A DNA stretch of 64,000 nt from Gaeumannomyces sp. JS-464 (GCA_002197995.1 NGZR01000004.1:1116001-1180000); one strand, 5' to 3'; shown: positions 33,299 through 47,800, counted from the first letter of the stretch. Translations and numbers: made by a program. The notes: generated by a model not told the origin, from the letters alone.

Positions 33299-36201
33299 AT
33301 GGCCCACGCTGCAAAGCTGGGGGCCTTGGCGGAGGAGCTCGTCGTCGCGATATGCCATGTAGATGCCGAGGTAACCAGCATCCACACCAGCCAAAGGAAT
33401 ACGGTCGGCAAAGTAGGTAAACACTGACACCCTCCGTTCATAAATGGCAGTCGGATAAGGCTCGATTTGAAGCCCTCCGTGAAGCCTCGCTGCGGTGTAT
33501 TCGCCGCCAGAACTATCTCCGCACCAACCAATTTCTCATTGAGGAGCATCTCGATGGCCTCGAGGAGAGGTTTAGCGTCAACGCCCGCGACGGACTGGCC
33601 AGCGCGCTGAGACAGCGCCGTGACGCGCTGACAGCCTACCCCTCGAGGTGGACCCCCGAGCTTCTGCACCTTCTCCTGGAGCTGTCCGATCAGCCCCTCC
33701 AACAGTCTCGTCTAGCTGACCTCGAGAACCTCAGGGCTCCCGAGGCGGAGGAGGGCCCGAAACTGAGATGGGAGGAAATCGCTGAAGAGGACGGCTGGGC
33801 TCAGGACCGTTCTCTCTGGAAGAACGTCAACTTCGGTGCGGACAGCTCCGACGATGAATCTTGCGAAGGCTCTTATGAAGAAGCCAACCCGGCCGATTCG
33901 TCGTTGCTCTCCGACGACACCTCTGTCTCGAGCGCCACTCCTCCCCTTGACAGGATCCTGCGTGCCCCTGGAGAGAAGGCTGAGCCCGCGCCGACACTAG
34001 AGGACGTGGCAGAATCCCAGTCCTGGAGACTAAAAGACCCAACAGGGGACTCATCGGGGAAGGCGCGCAAGATTGTGATTACCGAGGCCCAGCTTGTCAG
34101 GGAAGCTCTTTTCATGCTCCAGGGCCACAAAACAACGCTATTCGACGACAAGTGCTCGCCAGTACTAGCATATCAACTCCGGAACGTCTCATGGGATACG
34201 TACCGAGCTCTGATCATGTCCGTGGGCGAGACGGGACGCCCCCTCCTGCCTTTGCGGGGGTTTGTCGGTAGCAATCGTCAAGATATTGCGCTGCTCCAAA
34301 CTTTCCAGGACTGCATCCGCCAAGCCCTCCACTCATTCGACGAGGCCGTGTCCGCCACCCAGGCTCGGTACGCCGACCTCAAGTCTGACATGGTTGTTAG
34401 CGTGCTCGACGTCATGGAGGAGCTCCAGCCGCGCATGCTGCAGCTGCGCTCGCTCTCCGCCGTCGTCCAGAAGTTGAGTGATGAGAGATACCCGCACGCG
34501 TTCCGCTGCCTCGAGCTTCTCTATGAGGCAGCCTGCGCTGCGCAGCTGGAGGGCGACGAGCCGGTGTACAAATTCCTGAGCCCGACGTTCCTCGACTGCT
34601 TCCAGGTCTACCTGCGGCCCATCAGGTTGTGGATGGAGGAAGGCCAGCTTCTGCCTGGCGATAAGATCTTCTTCATCTCCGAGGCCAAGGTCCAGGTGCC
34701 CCTGACCCAAATCTGGCGAGGCAAGTTCAAGCTCCGCAAGACCCACGAGGGCGTGCTGCACGCGCCCAGGTTCCTCCAGCCTGCCGTATCCCGCATTTTC
34801 ACGACGGGCAAAAGCATCGTCGTCCTGAAGCAGCTTGGTCGGTACGAATCGGTGAGGCAGCGGCGCGGACGGGGCACCGATGAGGAGCCCAGTCTTGACT
34901 TTGCAGCCATCTGCCCGCCAGGGTTCGAGCTGGCCCCGTTCGGCGAACTCTTCGATCGCGCCTTTGATGCATGGATCAAGAGCAAGCACCTGATGACGTC
35001 AACGTCGTTGCAAGATGTCCTGTTTCAGTCATGCGGCCTCTGGTCGACATTGGACGCTATTCACGGCGTGTTTCTGATGGCGGACGGCTCCGCCGCGGAC
35101 TCGTTCTCCTTGGCCGTGTTCAACAAGCTGGACAGGAGACACGCGGACTGGCACGATCGCTTCACTTTGACGGAGCTAGTGCAGGACGCTTTCTCCTCGC
35201 TACCAGAGGCGCATCGCGTGTCAGCTGCGTTCGAGCCTGACAGCCGCCAGCCCAGCAACACCTCAGGCCAGTCGTCTGTCCGGGACCATCTGCCCAGACT
35301 GAAGCTGCAGTACCGCATGCCCTGGTCGGTGCAGCTGATCCTGGGCGGGGAGTGCATGGAGAAGTACCGCAGCATATTCACGCTGCTACTGCAGCTGCGG
35401 CGGGCCATCCACGTCCTCAACGGCCACCGCCTCCTCCGCGACATGGCGGCGAGCGCCGCCGCCGCAGCCACCTCGTCGGACCCGCGCGCCGGCGCGGCCG
35501 AGCAGGGGCTATACCACCGCACGCGAGCGCGGCTGCTGTGGTTTTGCAACACGGTCCTGACGTACCTGACGACGCTCGTCTTCGCCCCCCGGGCCGCGGC
35601 CGTCCGGCGCGACCTGCGCGCCGCCGAGGACGTCGACGCCATGATCGCCGCGCACGCCGCCTTCGTCGCGGCCCTGGTGCAAGAGTCGTGCCTGGGCGGC
35701 CGGCTCGACCCAATCCGCGAGTGCGTGCTCGACGTGCTCGACCTTGCCGTCCGGCTCGAGCACGTCCGCCGCCTGGACGCGGCGCGCGAGGCCGCGGAGG
35801 TCGGCGAGATCGCCCGCCTGTCCGTCGTCATGTCGTCGCCCCCGCCGCCCGCCTCCCCCGCCGCCAGGTCGTCGCCCGCCCAGCTGCGCAGGTCGAGGCT
35901 GAGGGCCGTCTACGTCAGCCCCGAGGAGGAGGACCGGCGGGGCGACAGCAGCGGCGACGACGCCTTGGCTTTCCTGCCAGGTGTCGGCGCCGCCGCCGGG
36001 AGGAGGAGGAGCAACAAGAGGCCCCATCCCGACGACCCGCGAGAGTCATACGTGGTCACGCTGAGGCGCATCTCGGCCGACTTTGACATACATATCCGCT
36101 TCATCATCGGGGGCTTGAGGGGAGTTTCCCGGGCCAGCAGCGACGCCGCGGCGGGGAAGTGGGACATTCTGGCAGAGATGCTCGAGACGGGCATCAACTA
36201 G
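33299..36201 (+). CDS. Gamma-tubulin complex component, GCP5/Mod21-like
   Basis: Two exons (33299-33370 and 33451-36201) give 940 residues with no frame problem. The short first exon encodes MAHAAKLGALAEELVVAI; the second starts SDKARFEALREASLRCIRR. An N-terminal acidic region contains RWEEIAEEDGW and LWKNVNFGADSSDDE, a pattern I associate with GCP5. The body has GRIP-type segments: EAQLVREALFMLQGHKTTLF, CLELLYEAACAAQLEGDEPV, and a later block (PWSVQLILGGECMEKYRSIF, TLLLQLRRAIHVLNG) equivalent to the gamma-tubulin-binding domain. GCP4-6 stabilise the gamma-tubulin ring that nucleates microtubules at spindle pole bodies and cytoplasmic sites. A disordered basic and acidic insert (residues about 810-870) precedes the last helices. 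Membership of the GCP family is firm; the GCP5 assignment rather than GCP4/6 is inferred. Confidence 0.78.
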
Positions 36202-37227
36202 TTTCGTATCGAGGCCGCCCCTGGGCTTTTATCTTTCTTGGAGTGAAAACTATCTTTTGTTCTGGTACATCTGGATATATCTATATATATGTATAATATA
36301 GCCTTGTCACATCTAATGGTCAGGCTTTGAGAGTTGTTCTTTTTAGCACCTGTAACTTTGTGAGGCTGCGTCACTAAGAAGCCAGTATTAGATGGATTTT
36401 TATGAAATGCCATATCAACTTGAGAGTTCTAACGCAATATTTGAGCACCGCCCGTAAAATAGCCAAATAATAAGACACCATCTAGAGCCCAGCACTCGGT
36501 AACTAATAGGGAGACGCGAAAATCAGCTGTAGCTACCTTGTTGACGCCAGACAGCTACTATCCCTGAACCCCTGGGGCACGACCATCCATGGCGTAACAA
36601 GAGCGGTCGGCGACAGAAAACAGCACATCAAACAGGACACATGCACGTGTACACAAGTGCCAGAAGCAGCAGCAAGGATAGTTTTCCTGTGGGCCAACCA
36701 ACTCGTAAAGGCGCCCTAGGAGCCGAGCCGATCGTGCTCGGCATCGAGAGGCTTGCGTCAGCCATCAGTAGACACGGCGACGGTGACCAATCTCGGCCCC
36801 GCTGCTGTTCGTTATGCCTGTATCACATCGCCGCAATGCCTCTTCTCCTCCAAAAATCCTCTCTCCCTCGTTCGCAGTCGCGGCTCGTGGGACGACAGGG
36901 CAGCAGATTGGGAAAGGGGTTGATGAACGCTCGGTTGGAAAGACAGAGGCTATTACGAGATGGGCAACTAGCTCGCCGCCCCGACAAGAACGCCGCCTAG
37001 ACGCGATGCACAAAAGCAGGCACCACACTCTGTAGGAGCACTTCAAAGGCACTTGTCGGCAAAAATGTCAATACACCTAGGTACCTAGGCACCTATCAAC
37101 CTATCCCGCGGCCGTCGACAAGTCTATCGGACCGCCAAGGCCCAGGAGAAAATCAGATCATCGGGCGGCTTGACGGGAGTGCTACAAGGTCGGAGAGCCC
37201 GGAAGGCTTCCCTTCTATCCGACGGGG

Positions 37228-37228
<1 letters not shown>

Positions 37229-37262
<34 letters not shown>
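37229..37262. repeat. poly(G) tract, 34 G
   Basis: An uninterrupted run of 34 G preceded by GGGGC. Such a run could form a G-quadruplex, and is also a place where sequencing length is unreliable. Confidence 0.85.
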
Positions 37263-40200
37263 CGGTCAGGAGCAGGAGCATATGCAGGCCCTGTATGTAC
37301 ATCATCCTTCGTCGCCCTGTATACCTACCTGGGTAGGTAGATGGGCGGGTACGTGGGCGCGCCTGCGCACACCGTGCGCAAGTTCGTACGCAGGTGGAAT
37401 TTACATCTGCAGACGGCGTGAAGTTCGTGCAACGTCGCCATCAACGCACAGCTCAGAAAGCCCCTTCAGATAGATGCGCGCGGCCCAGGTGGACAGGTAC
37501 GGCAATACGGCAAATACGGCATCCCGGAGGGGACATCCACGCTCCGTCCCGCTACGTACAGCTAGCCGCCGGCCAGACGCTGGATTGGGAATGGAGAGGA
37601 GAGGGGCGGCCTCGAAACGCTCTTCGTTTGCACCAAGCGCCCACACCCGGCTGTCGATGGCAGCCGAAGGGCAAACCGATGATGGACGGGGCCATTCTGG
37701 CCATCAGGGGCCTTTCAGTGTCCTGAGCACCGCACAAACTGGGGGTTCCTTGCCCAGCGGCCCAGACCCTCACTTGCAATGAGCCGCAGCAGGGGGAACG
37801 GCTTGCCCAGGCCGTTTTCCTTGCTTCTCGTAAACTGGCCAATGAACTTTCCCGGTTGAGGTGGGGTCGAGTGAGAGTGGAGTGGACAGAGAGCACGTAG
37901 CAGTCGGAGGCGTCGGGACTCGGGGTGGGAAATTTGCAAGGCACATGTTTTGAGCATCATGCCTTTTCATTGCTGCTGCTCTGTTTTCCTTCTCCATCGC
38001 CCCTCTGAGGGGCGCCAAGTGTGAGACGAGTGGCTTCCAGGTAAGGTATATATGCAGTGTGTGCGTCAATCCCGCTATCGCCACTATGGTACGACATGGC
38101 GCCGCTTGGAGCGAGACGGGATCGCCCATCATACAAACGAACTGCCGTCGACCAGAGGGGCAGAAATCCTTCCGAGTGAGAGTCGATAGACGGACACGCG
38201 GACGTGGCGCGTGGTTTCGAGAGACGAAGAAATCAAGTATAAACAGGGGTATGAGCGAAGAGATGCTCGCAATACAACTTGGCAAGAACGGGGCACGCGG
38301 GGCTGTTGAATCGCGAAGGGGAAAACAAAAGCGGCTGATGCGTTGCTTGTTGAGTTGACAGATGCCACCCTACTGCCATGTGGCTTTCGTCTCAGTCAGG
38401 GTGGGGGAGGGTTGCAGGAGTGGTCGCTTTGGGGAATCCTGACGCCGACACGCGCGGGGCCGCGGTTTTTCCCAGCCAGGGGGACCACCCTGACAGCACA
38501 TTGCTTGGGGCGCTGTCGCCCCCCGGCTCCTCGGGGCCTGCTTCCCTGGGGGTGCGAAGAGGGAGGAGACGACGGAGGGTGGGTCCGGCCGGGATGGATG
38601 GCATGTACATGCGCTATGCAGAGGTCGGCAGTGTGGAACGCCAGAACCAAGGCAACAGTTTGACGCTTACCCGCCGAGTCCAATATCCCCGCTGCCGGCA
38701 GAGATTTATTATTTATTTCGATGAGGGCGCTTGTGGAAACAGGCAGCACTTACAAGGGAGTAGGAGATGGCACGATCGGTCAGGGATGGCGAGGCTCAGT
38801 GCCTCGGTTGGTACCCAGCTAGGCGAGTATACGAGTCCTATGTACAATCCACGGATCTGTGCTTAGTGTGCCCTCCAGGCGCATCAGACACACCAACGGC
38901 ACCTCATCCTTCCTCCAAATGTGGCGATGTGATGATGTGATGGCAGGCTGTGAAAGCCCCTTTCGTGTCAGAGTCGCTTCGAGGCCGAGCGAGCTTCCTC
39001 ATTTCGGGCGATGGACAGTAGCAAAACCTGCTTGGCAGGACCCCTGCTGGTGCGCGGCACTTCGCACTGGTGATCTCCACCCGTGGGTGCAAGGAGACGG
39101 CTGGAAGAGGGTGGGGATGCCGGTTAATGATGGGATGGCAGGCGCAGTATCGGGAGCGAGCTCTGGGTGGGAGTCTTTTTTTTTTTTTTTTCTCTCCCTC
39201 GAACGGGCCAAAAGGTGTGGGTGGTCGGCAAAACCAGGTGCACACCCTCGAGAATATCCGTAGGGTTCCATCCGCCAAGGCTTGCAATACCGACGGTGAG
39301 GTTTGACGAAGTTTTCTCCAAACGAGATCAGCGAAAGGGGGCTATCCTGACACGGCCCACAAAATTGGCCCGTTGGTGCTGCGACGACAACCCACGTCGC
39401 GTCCGCCAGGTGACGTGGGTTGGGCGATGGACGATGGCGATGGAAGGTGCCGCGCAGCCTTCTGGACGGCAAGGGAGAAAAAATAAATTGCCGCACCCTT
39501 AACAGAGGACACATATTGACCAGAGTTGGACTGGTAGCCAGGGTAATGGCATGCCGCTCCGTCGTGGCATACGGAGCACGATGGAGGCATTACGGGGCCA
39601 CCACTCGCCTTTCCCCAGGGCGCTAGGACGCTGCGAATCGGCGCGGGTGGCCCAAAATCGTGTCGGGAGGTCCTCGATGACCGATCCAGGTCGGGAACCG
39701 CGGTGGTGGCCAGAATGGGGGTGCATGGGAGGATGCAACGACGCCCGCACACCACCGCAGCCACCCCTCACCCCGTTTCCCTCGCCGAGAAACGAAGGAT
39801 GCTACCGTCTCCTGTGAAGCATGCATCTGGCTGGGTTGGGCTGAGGGAGCAGACAGGCACGCGAGCAGTGGTTGTTGTGAACGCGGCTGACCATAGGTGT
39901 TGGACTGGGAAAAGGCTGGTACCGAGCGGAGAAAAGGCGGCGATTCCATGAATTGCATCCCAAAATAAACTCTCGCCTCGGGCTGGTGCCCTGTGCTTGT
40001 TGTGTTTCCCCCGTGGTGCGCTTGCAGGCATCAAAAAAAGTCAATTGAGTCCAATTGCATGGAAGGCAGGGCCGGGGCCAGCTGCGACTGCCATGATGGC
40101 GGCAAGCACTGGCAAAATTGGAAGGGGGACGGGACAGCCGTACCTGCTGCAGATTTTCAGATTCGTTGGTTGCAGCGCAGGGCAGGACCTGGCGCAGCCG

Positions 40201-41847
40201 ACGAATGGCAGGCGCGTCCAGTTCTTTGGATTCGTCGATGCAACGAAGCACGGGGAATTGCCGGCAAATCCTTTTTCCCCCAATCAGGCGCAGGCTGCAC
40301 AGACAAGCAGCATTCGGCTGCCCAAGCCGAAGGCCGGCACCGACAAAACCGCCCTCCCGATTGACCCGACCCCCGATGTCTTGTGTGGTTTGTGGTTTCG
40401 ACCCTTCTTTGGAGGGTCGGCACGGCGCAACTTGCCGGAAGGGGCTGCCTCACCGCAGCATCGCAAGCCGCCCAGACCTGCCGACGTCGACCAAACTCCG
40501 TACACCGAGGCTGACCCCCGCCTCCTTCTGGTTGATACCCTCTCCTGGCCCGGGCATGGGCGGTGCGTTGGTGCTGCTGCATCTGCCATCATCAGCACCC
40601 GACTTGCCTGGCGTTGCGTGTGCCACCGGAAGAATTCCCGCGTCGCATGTTGCTCCCACGGACGGCTCCCATGGCCAAATGTCCGCCGTCCGGCGGTTTT
40701 TGTCGTCATTGTGGATGTGGACTTTTGGCTGAAACGCCTGCTTTCGATATGCGTGTTGGACGCGAAGCGAGGCATGCACCGAGGTCCAGTGCATCGGCCC
40801 CATCTCGGGCACGCATGCCCCCGCGTCGATTCACTGCCAACACGCTCTGCCCTTCCGTGCCATCTGGTGGTGCTGGCGAACCCATCGCCTGACCTTGCTT
40901 GAACTGTGTCACAAGCCAGTGCAATGCATCTGCCGACCCCTCGATAATGCGTGCCGACGCACATCGGCTCTTCCTCACCTTCACCCGACCAACCAACTTG
41001 GTCAGGTCTTACCAATTCTTATGCCCCCGGCGGCAAGACTTGGCACCAACAGGTCAGATATGGATCCCTGCCGAGACCACACATCGAGTTCACGGCTGGA
41101 TACCACGTCAAGGCCGGTTTGGGAAGGTATGCAGGATTTATTGGCGCAGGACTGGCTGCGCGGTCTGTCTGCATCAAGTACCTTGGTACCTACGTCGGTG
41201 CCTCGAGGTACCTCTACCTACATGCACTTGGGTCTTCGGTAGATGAGTCCCGCCTGCATGCCCACCTTGAAGAGCACACGTAGCACAAAGGTGGGCCGGC
41301 CTTGGTTGGATTGATTGCAACCTCTCCAACGACCAGCTCCTGGTAGCGTCGACCGCAATTGATGTCTGCCTAGCCGTTTCCCCACCACCACCGCTAACAC
41401 CACCCACCACCCTCCAAGGGCCGTCACCCCGGCCTCCCGGCTTCTGCAAACAAACTTGCCGTGCGGTTGCATCGGGCCCCTATTTATAGGCTTAGCAATC
41501 CCGTCCAGGAATCTTTCTTCGACGTCCGGATATTAACACGTCGTACATATACAGTACCCGGGGTATTGTGGTTCAGTGGCTCGGGCTTTTTTTTTATTTA
41601 TTGTTGTTTTTGTTGCCATTGCTCCCGTTGCTGTCGGTGTGTCCGATGCTCGTGATGCCATCGGCCCAGCATGTCGTATGTGAAATGCAACTGTGGCCGC
41701 GCACCCGGCTCGCCGGCCGCTGGGACCCGTCCCGTCGGAAGGCGGGGTTTCAATAGCGCCGCTAGAATCGCCGACGGCGCCATGTCCGTCCAGGCCCGGC
41801 GGCCTTACGTGCGAGTGGCTTGTTGGTCCTGCCTCCGACTTGTCTCT

Positions 41848-41893
41848 CACACACACACACCCTCTCTCTCTCTCTCTCTCTCCTCTCTCTCTC
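41848..41893. repeat. AC then CT dinucleotide microsatellite
   Basis: About six AC units run into about 16 CT units with one interruption. This is non-coding simple sequence. Confidence 0.9.
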
Positions 41894-44800
41894 GGCAGAC
41901 CACCACATGAGTCCCTCTGGGCACCGCGCCCGCGCGCTATGCCCATTTGACTCCTTGTTTTTCGCCACGGTACATGGGAAGCCTGCGGAGATGTTTAATT
42001 GCGATCTGTAATCTGCCATCGCACGTCTCACAGATCAGGCACGGCAATGTGGGACCAAGTCCCGAGAGCCCCCTTGTCCGACGCCACGAGGCACAAAGAT
42101 GAACCCCCTTGGAGTGCCGTTGGGCTCTCCGTCTGCGGATCTTTCCCTCTCAGTCAAGCAGGCCGTTTTATCAGGGATAAATTCTGCGTTGCTTTTCCTC
42201 TTTAGGAGCTAGCGGATAGCACACCGACGCTATTCCACTTGGGGGCGTTTTGCTGACAAGGGCTGGGGGTGTGTGGTGCTTGCTTGGAGCCCGCGCGCGC
42301 GGCCACCACCGCCATCAGTCCCCACGTACCACACTCTCGCTTGCGAAAGTCTGAATGCGGGCCTCGGCAGGGACGGCACTGGGATTCAAACATTGGAATA
42401 ATTATGTCCGCGCAATAAGGGGGGGAGGCGGCCGGGGATTGGCCTTCGGTATTGGTGCTATGTGGTATTCGGGTCGAGACCTTTTGCTTACCAACTGGTA
42501 AAAAAGTGACTGCTCAGATACGAATTACATTGAGGAGAAGGAACGGGAAGGTAGAAGGACTACCGTGACATCAAAGCAAGAAAAAAAATTCCCCTCACAG
42601 CCATGCAGGGCCTCCTTGCAAAAGCTGAAATCTCCAACCCGAGCCAGACACGGCCGGGGGAAATGCGCCACTGTGACATGCCATGACTCCCCTGGTATTT
42701 CCCCTCATGTCGGTCGAAATGAGAGGCCAGGGCTAGCTTGCGAGTCCGTGTGCTCACTCACGCCGGAGCGGAATGCGGAGTCTAACGCAACGCGTCGGCT
42801 TAACGCCTTTAGCGACAGTTGGCACATACCTTCCTGTTCCGCGATCAGGATGTGTGCAGTATGTATGTGTGGATGGTCGTTGGAGCCCGGACGATGGCTG
42901 ACGATGACGGCACCGTGTCTCGGTATATGAACCGAAGCGTTATTGCTGGGTGTGTAAGACACGAATCTCTCTCTACCCAGGTACCTAGGTAGGTACCCAT
43001 GGACTTGAGGGCTGTCAAGTTGCATTGAACATGTGGCTTCCCACTCGGCCATCAAACAGGATTACCGCCATCCGCGGCTTTCGCGGCTGTGGGTGGTCGT
43101 TTCTATCACCCTTTGCTTCTTCCCTCTAACTTGCTTTTTGCGGGGATCGTCAGTCCTCTGACGGGCTGAAGTCACTGAAGGAACAAATAGACGGTAGGCC
43201 GGGGCAGGAAAATAGCCTAATGTTGCCGCCGTTCCACATTGCCGGGATGGCGCATGCACCGCCTGCTTGCTCCCTATTAGTGTACTAACTAGCCTTATTA
43301 CCGCTATAGAAAAAGCATGGAGAAAAACCAAGTCGGGTCACACAGACTGCTAGCACACAGACGTGATTAAGATCCGGCAGACGGTTGGGCATGGGGCGTG
43401 GGAAGGTGGACATGGCAGCGGCGCTAAGGGACAGCCTCCGTCGGTTAGGGAGTCCGACCTGACGCACCGAGGCTTGACGATCATCCCGCCCACATCCAAA
43501 AGCCGGCCAGACCACCGAGACACACCTCGCCGCTTGGGGTTTACCGCGCCCCAGCAAGCCACACAAGTCCTGCCGGCGGCGTGTCCGACCCTCCTCCGTC
43601 GTTTACTCCCTTAGTGTAGCACAAAATCATCAGGTGTGTCCATTACAGAGTCGACGCCCTCAGACGTTGTTACTCGGACTTGGCGATGATCCCCTCTCAC
43701 ATGTGAATTACCCCAGGTCTTCCGTTCCTCGGTCAGAGCAGAGAGGCAAAGGGAGAGGAAGCGAAGGAAGAAAGCCCCGCAGAGAGCAATCTCGCCTGGT
43801 GCTGCATGCGAGCGTTTGTTGGCACGCAAGCCAAGGTGTCTAGCCAAGGTGATGGATGCCTCTTGACCGAGCCAGCCATGCAAGCCAAAGCCCTTCCTTC
43901 ACACCCTCCCACTCCCTCAGCTCCCCGTTGTCACTCTGTACCCAGCCACGGCTGCGGAGGCCAGGGTCTCGAGCCGAGAGATATTGGCTCCCACGCCCAA
44001 AGTACGGTAGATATCTGGGTGGTGGGCAGTGGCGTGTGGTGTGTGGTGTGTGATGGTGTATGTGTGTGTACGCGATGGGTTGAGCTTTAGGACGATGATG
44101 GCGGGAAAGCTAAAAATAACACCAGGCTAAAAAAATTGCCTCTTCGTCCGCCCGTTGTCAAGCCCCTCCTTCCTTGGGGCCCCCCGCCGTGGAATGAGAG
44201 AATGTGCGAAAGAGGAAATTCGCCGATCGGTCGACTCAGGCACTCGAGGCCTGTCAACGCTATCGCCGAGTGGCACTCTCCCATGGGTGAGCCGCTGCCC
44301 CATCCGTGGGCGGCGGCGGGGCTTTCGCGAGGTGACCCCGGTCGGCTCATCCGGCTTCAGGTGGCCCATGTTTGATTCCACAAGCCACAGCCCTAGGAGT
44401 TCTCTTTTTGGGCGAGAAGAGCAGCGAACGACGGCACGGCAGGCACGGCAGCGCAGCTCATCCTACGGCATTTCTAGGCCGTCAGATGTGCGCAACTCTG
44501 AAGAACATGTCCTGGCTGGGGGGTCCGGCAGCGCCCATCGAGGACACCCCCATCCATGTCGCGTAGTTGCACCCTTACCCGCGGATACCGTTACCACTTT
44601 TGCCCAGTTTGCGGTGTGGTCAACATCAGCTCTCCTGCTTCCCGTGGCTCGGCATTCGCCCCGTCGAGGCAGCAAGCAGGGGGATTGGCTGGGCTCGTGT
44701 GTAATGACAGGAAGTATGCCTTCGGGGTGCAACGCTAGCTGGGCAAGTGCATCGCTGGGGTCGCCGAACAGAGAGCTTCTGAGGCATGAGAGACACCCCA

Positions 44801-47800
44801 CGGGCATGCAAAAGCACGAACGCTCACACGGGGGAGGGCTTGGCATGGCAACATTGTCAAAAATGACATTGTCGGCATGGCCTTGCACTCCTGGGCAAGC
44901 CCTAGTCAGGTCTGGCCCGGCCAAGAAAGTCAGAGAGAGGTGTTTTGGTGGGGCTCCTGGATCAGGACAGATGTAAAAAACACAGGAAAAAAAGAAAGTA
45001 AAAAAAAAGTTTCTGTATAAGGAAATCGGCCGGTCGGCGGTGGCACGAGGTGAGGGGGCCCTGGTGGCATCAGATCGGCAAGGGGCAAGGAGGGGTGCTT
45101 GCAAGTTGCGAATAACTTCAAAATCCGTGTCGAAATCTCCCACTCTTTTTTTTCTCCGTTCTCCTCTTCTGTGCATTTCGTCTGATTTCGTCACCCCCTT
45201 GGATGCGGGGCCGCCCGGGGCCCACCCTGGGCGTCGAATAAAGTCTTTACGATATACTCGTTCGGGAATGTGATCTGACCTGTGGTCGGATCCGGACCCA
45301 CACGGCAATACTCTTCTTGCATGCGGCTAGGGGCCCCCAGTCCCACACACGTCGGCAACAGTCCCTGAAAGAGCAGAATCAAGCGAGGTGCAGGATTCGC
45401 GGCCGCTCGCTAGCGTCCCACCCCGGCACATCCAACGCAGAACGGCTCGAGGGGGTCGATCTCTTCAGCAATAGAGTTGTCATGGAGAGTGTCGCGAGGA
45501 GAGTGTATTTTGGCCTTTTTCGCTGCTACTCTGGCCCCCTTTTTGCCCGTGCACAAGTCGCTTGTCAAAACGTAATGTCCTTTACCAAAAGGACCCTGAC
45601 TAGGTCGGGCTCCCGTCATGCTCGGTCCGTCAACAAGACATGACTCGTTGACGGCCATCTGATGGCGCACGGGAGTGCGCTCGAAGTGCCGGGCGGCTTC
45701 TAGAAAAACTGTATTATAGCGGCGATATGTGGATGATGCCTGGGGGATTTGCTGCATGGCTTATGTACGTATGCCGATAGTTTATACACACTTGGGAGGA
45801 GCGGACGACGGCCGACAACTCCTTGACAATTGGACAACACCGCACTTCTGGCCGTCGCCGGGGAGATGATGCCAAAAGGTGCCTCAAATTCGAGCTTGTG
45901 AAACGCGGGCATACATGGATCTTGCTGGTTGTGGAGGTATTCTGCCTGTTGGTTAGGAAAAGATTGGCATCCAGAGCGTGGTGCCCACCTCACCTACCCA
46001 CTCCCTCCAGACGCGAATCTCCCTTGCTCCATCTCGTTCAAATCCCGTCTTCTTTGGGACCCGAGACGAGCCCCTCGTTTGCCGTTCTCGCTTGCAACTG
46101 TTTTGTGGGCCGTCCTCTTGATTCTCCCCCGACTTTTTTTTTGGTCATCGTCTCGTTCGCGCACCAAGGCCCCCCAAATATCCCCGATCTCCCCGCCATG
46201 GTGGACCTCGAGTGGAAAACAAAGTCCGAGGCGCTCTGATGAGGACCGATATCGACTGGGGGTTGTCCTCCAATCGGATATGGGACCTGGGGCCGTCACG
46301 GGCAGGTGGAGCCGTGTCACTACTCCTCCCCGTGGGTGCTTGCCGAGCGGTTTCTTGAGCACAAAAATCCACGTTCGATCGGACACAAGGTATTATGCAC
46401 AACTTGGCGGTAGTGACTGGTAATTGGAGGCAGGCGGGCTGCAGATCAGCAGGCTGGGCCTTGCACAAGATTCGGCTGTTGAATTTTGGGCTTGGCCGAT
46501 CCGCGGCCAGACATGCCGGTGAGCTCGCAAGCGCATAGTTGTCAAGACTTTATTTCTCCTACCATGGGTGTTTCTTTTTCCTCTGCCATTTTTTTTTTCT
46601 CCGTAGCCTGCGCACTTCCTTCCGAACACACGGGCCACGCGTTCCAGCACACGGGCTGTGATGCAAACCTTGCTTGCAGGAAAATCCACTGACGTGGCTG
46701 GCATCGCTTCTGTACAACACCTGTCATGGACCGAACCTCGACCAACCCCGGCACAGAGAGCCTTCATGGTCACAGGCAGGCATCCCTGCTGCCATCAATG
46801 ATGAGACGGTGGAAGGGCCGGCTGGCTGGAAGAGGGAGTGCTCGGTGACTTGTCGGTGTTACATGTTAGGCCGTCGGTCGAAAAAGGCTCCCAAGTAGTT
46901 CCGTAAAATCTGTCCGATAAATCATGCCCACGGGCCTGCCGAGATGGAAAAATGGACGAGAGGAGGCGTGTCGGGTTGCGGGTAATTTCCAAAATTATCT
47001 CAGAGCCCGCCCAGGCGCAATATATCAAACCTCAGCTTTGTCGCAGCACCAACTGGGGTTCACACGCCAACGGCGTATCGGCTGTCTGCAAGCAGAGAGA
47101 AGCGGTTGGCCGAGCTCTGGCTAGGCAAGAAAGGCGACCTCGGCCAAGACCCCGGCAAACCGCGGGGTTGTGACATGAGGTGAACACTGCACCCTCTTGG
47201 TTGGCCTGGAACCTGTGCCAACGTCCAGTCGGCAAAAGCGAGGTGCAGCTCACAGAGAGGCAAATACAATAATGACAGACGAGGCACCAACACACGCACA
47301 AGTACCTAGCATTGAGGGACGCGCGAATGGCCGGGCGGCAGGGGGCCTCCGAGAGTACCACTGACGGATGATTTGGCAGTCTCTCCAAATACCGAGTCTG
47401 GCAGCCTTGATTCGTTCGTTGTTTGGGATTCATCCTCCTGACCAAACCAATGGTGGCCACCAATGGTTCGTGTGTGCATGTGCGCGCATGCATGTGTGTG
47501 TGATGGTCAGAGACCTAGGGTCAAGTCGCCCTCGTCGACGCATGGAGATTCGGCACCTATCGCGGTGGGTCATTATTGCTGACAGCCGTCAAGGGGACGA
47601 CACGAACGAGAGGCAAGGCGGGGATCGTGTTTTGACAACGTTTGCATGGGCCAGCCTGATGCGTATGCTGCACAACGTGGCTGTGGGTATGGGACTTGAC
47701 GCTCGGGTTTTGTTTTCTTGTCATCCCCCCGGCTGTCGACAAACCACGGCGACGCTCGGGGCACCCGAGGATGGAGACTCACACGGGCGCGGCTGCGAGA

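Noticed and set aside
39997..40902. 301-codon open frame in the 20-kb desert
   Set aside because: No domain or signal, and long overlapping frames on the other strand; a product of GC-rich sequence.
41555..41600. TGGTTCAGTGG resembling a tRNA A box
   Set aside because: It is followed by a T run and has no B box or cloverleaf.
44463..45308. 281-codon open frame on the minus strand
   Set aside because: Low-complexity and without recognisable motifs or neighbouring exons; it shares its span with a long frame on the plus strand.
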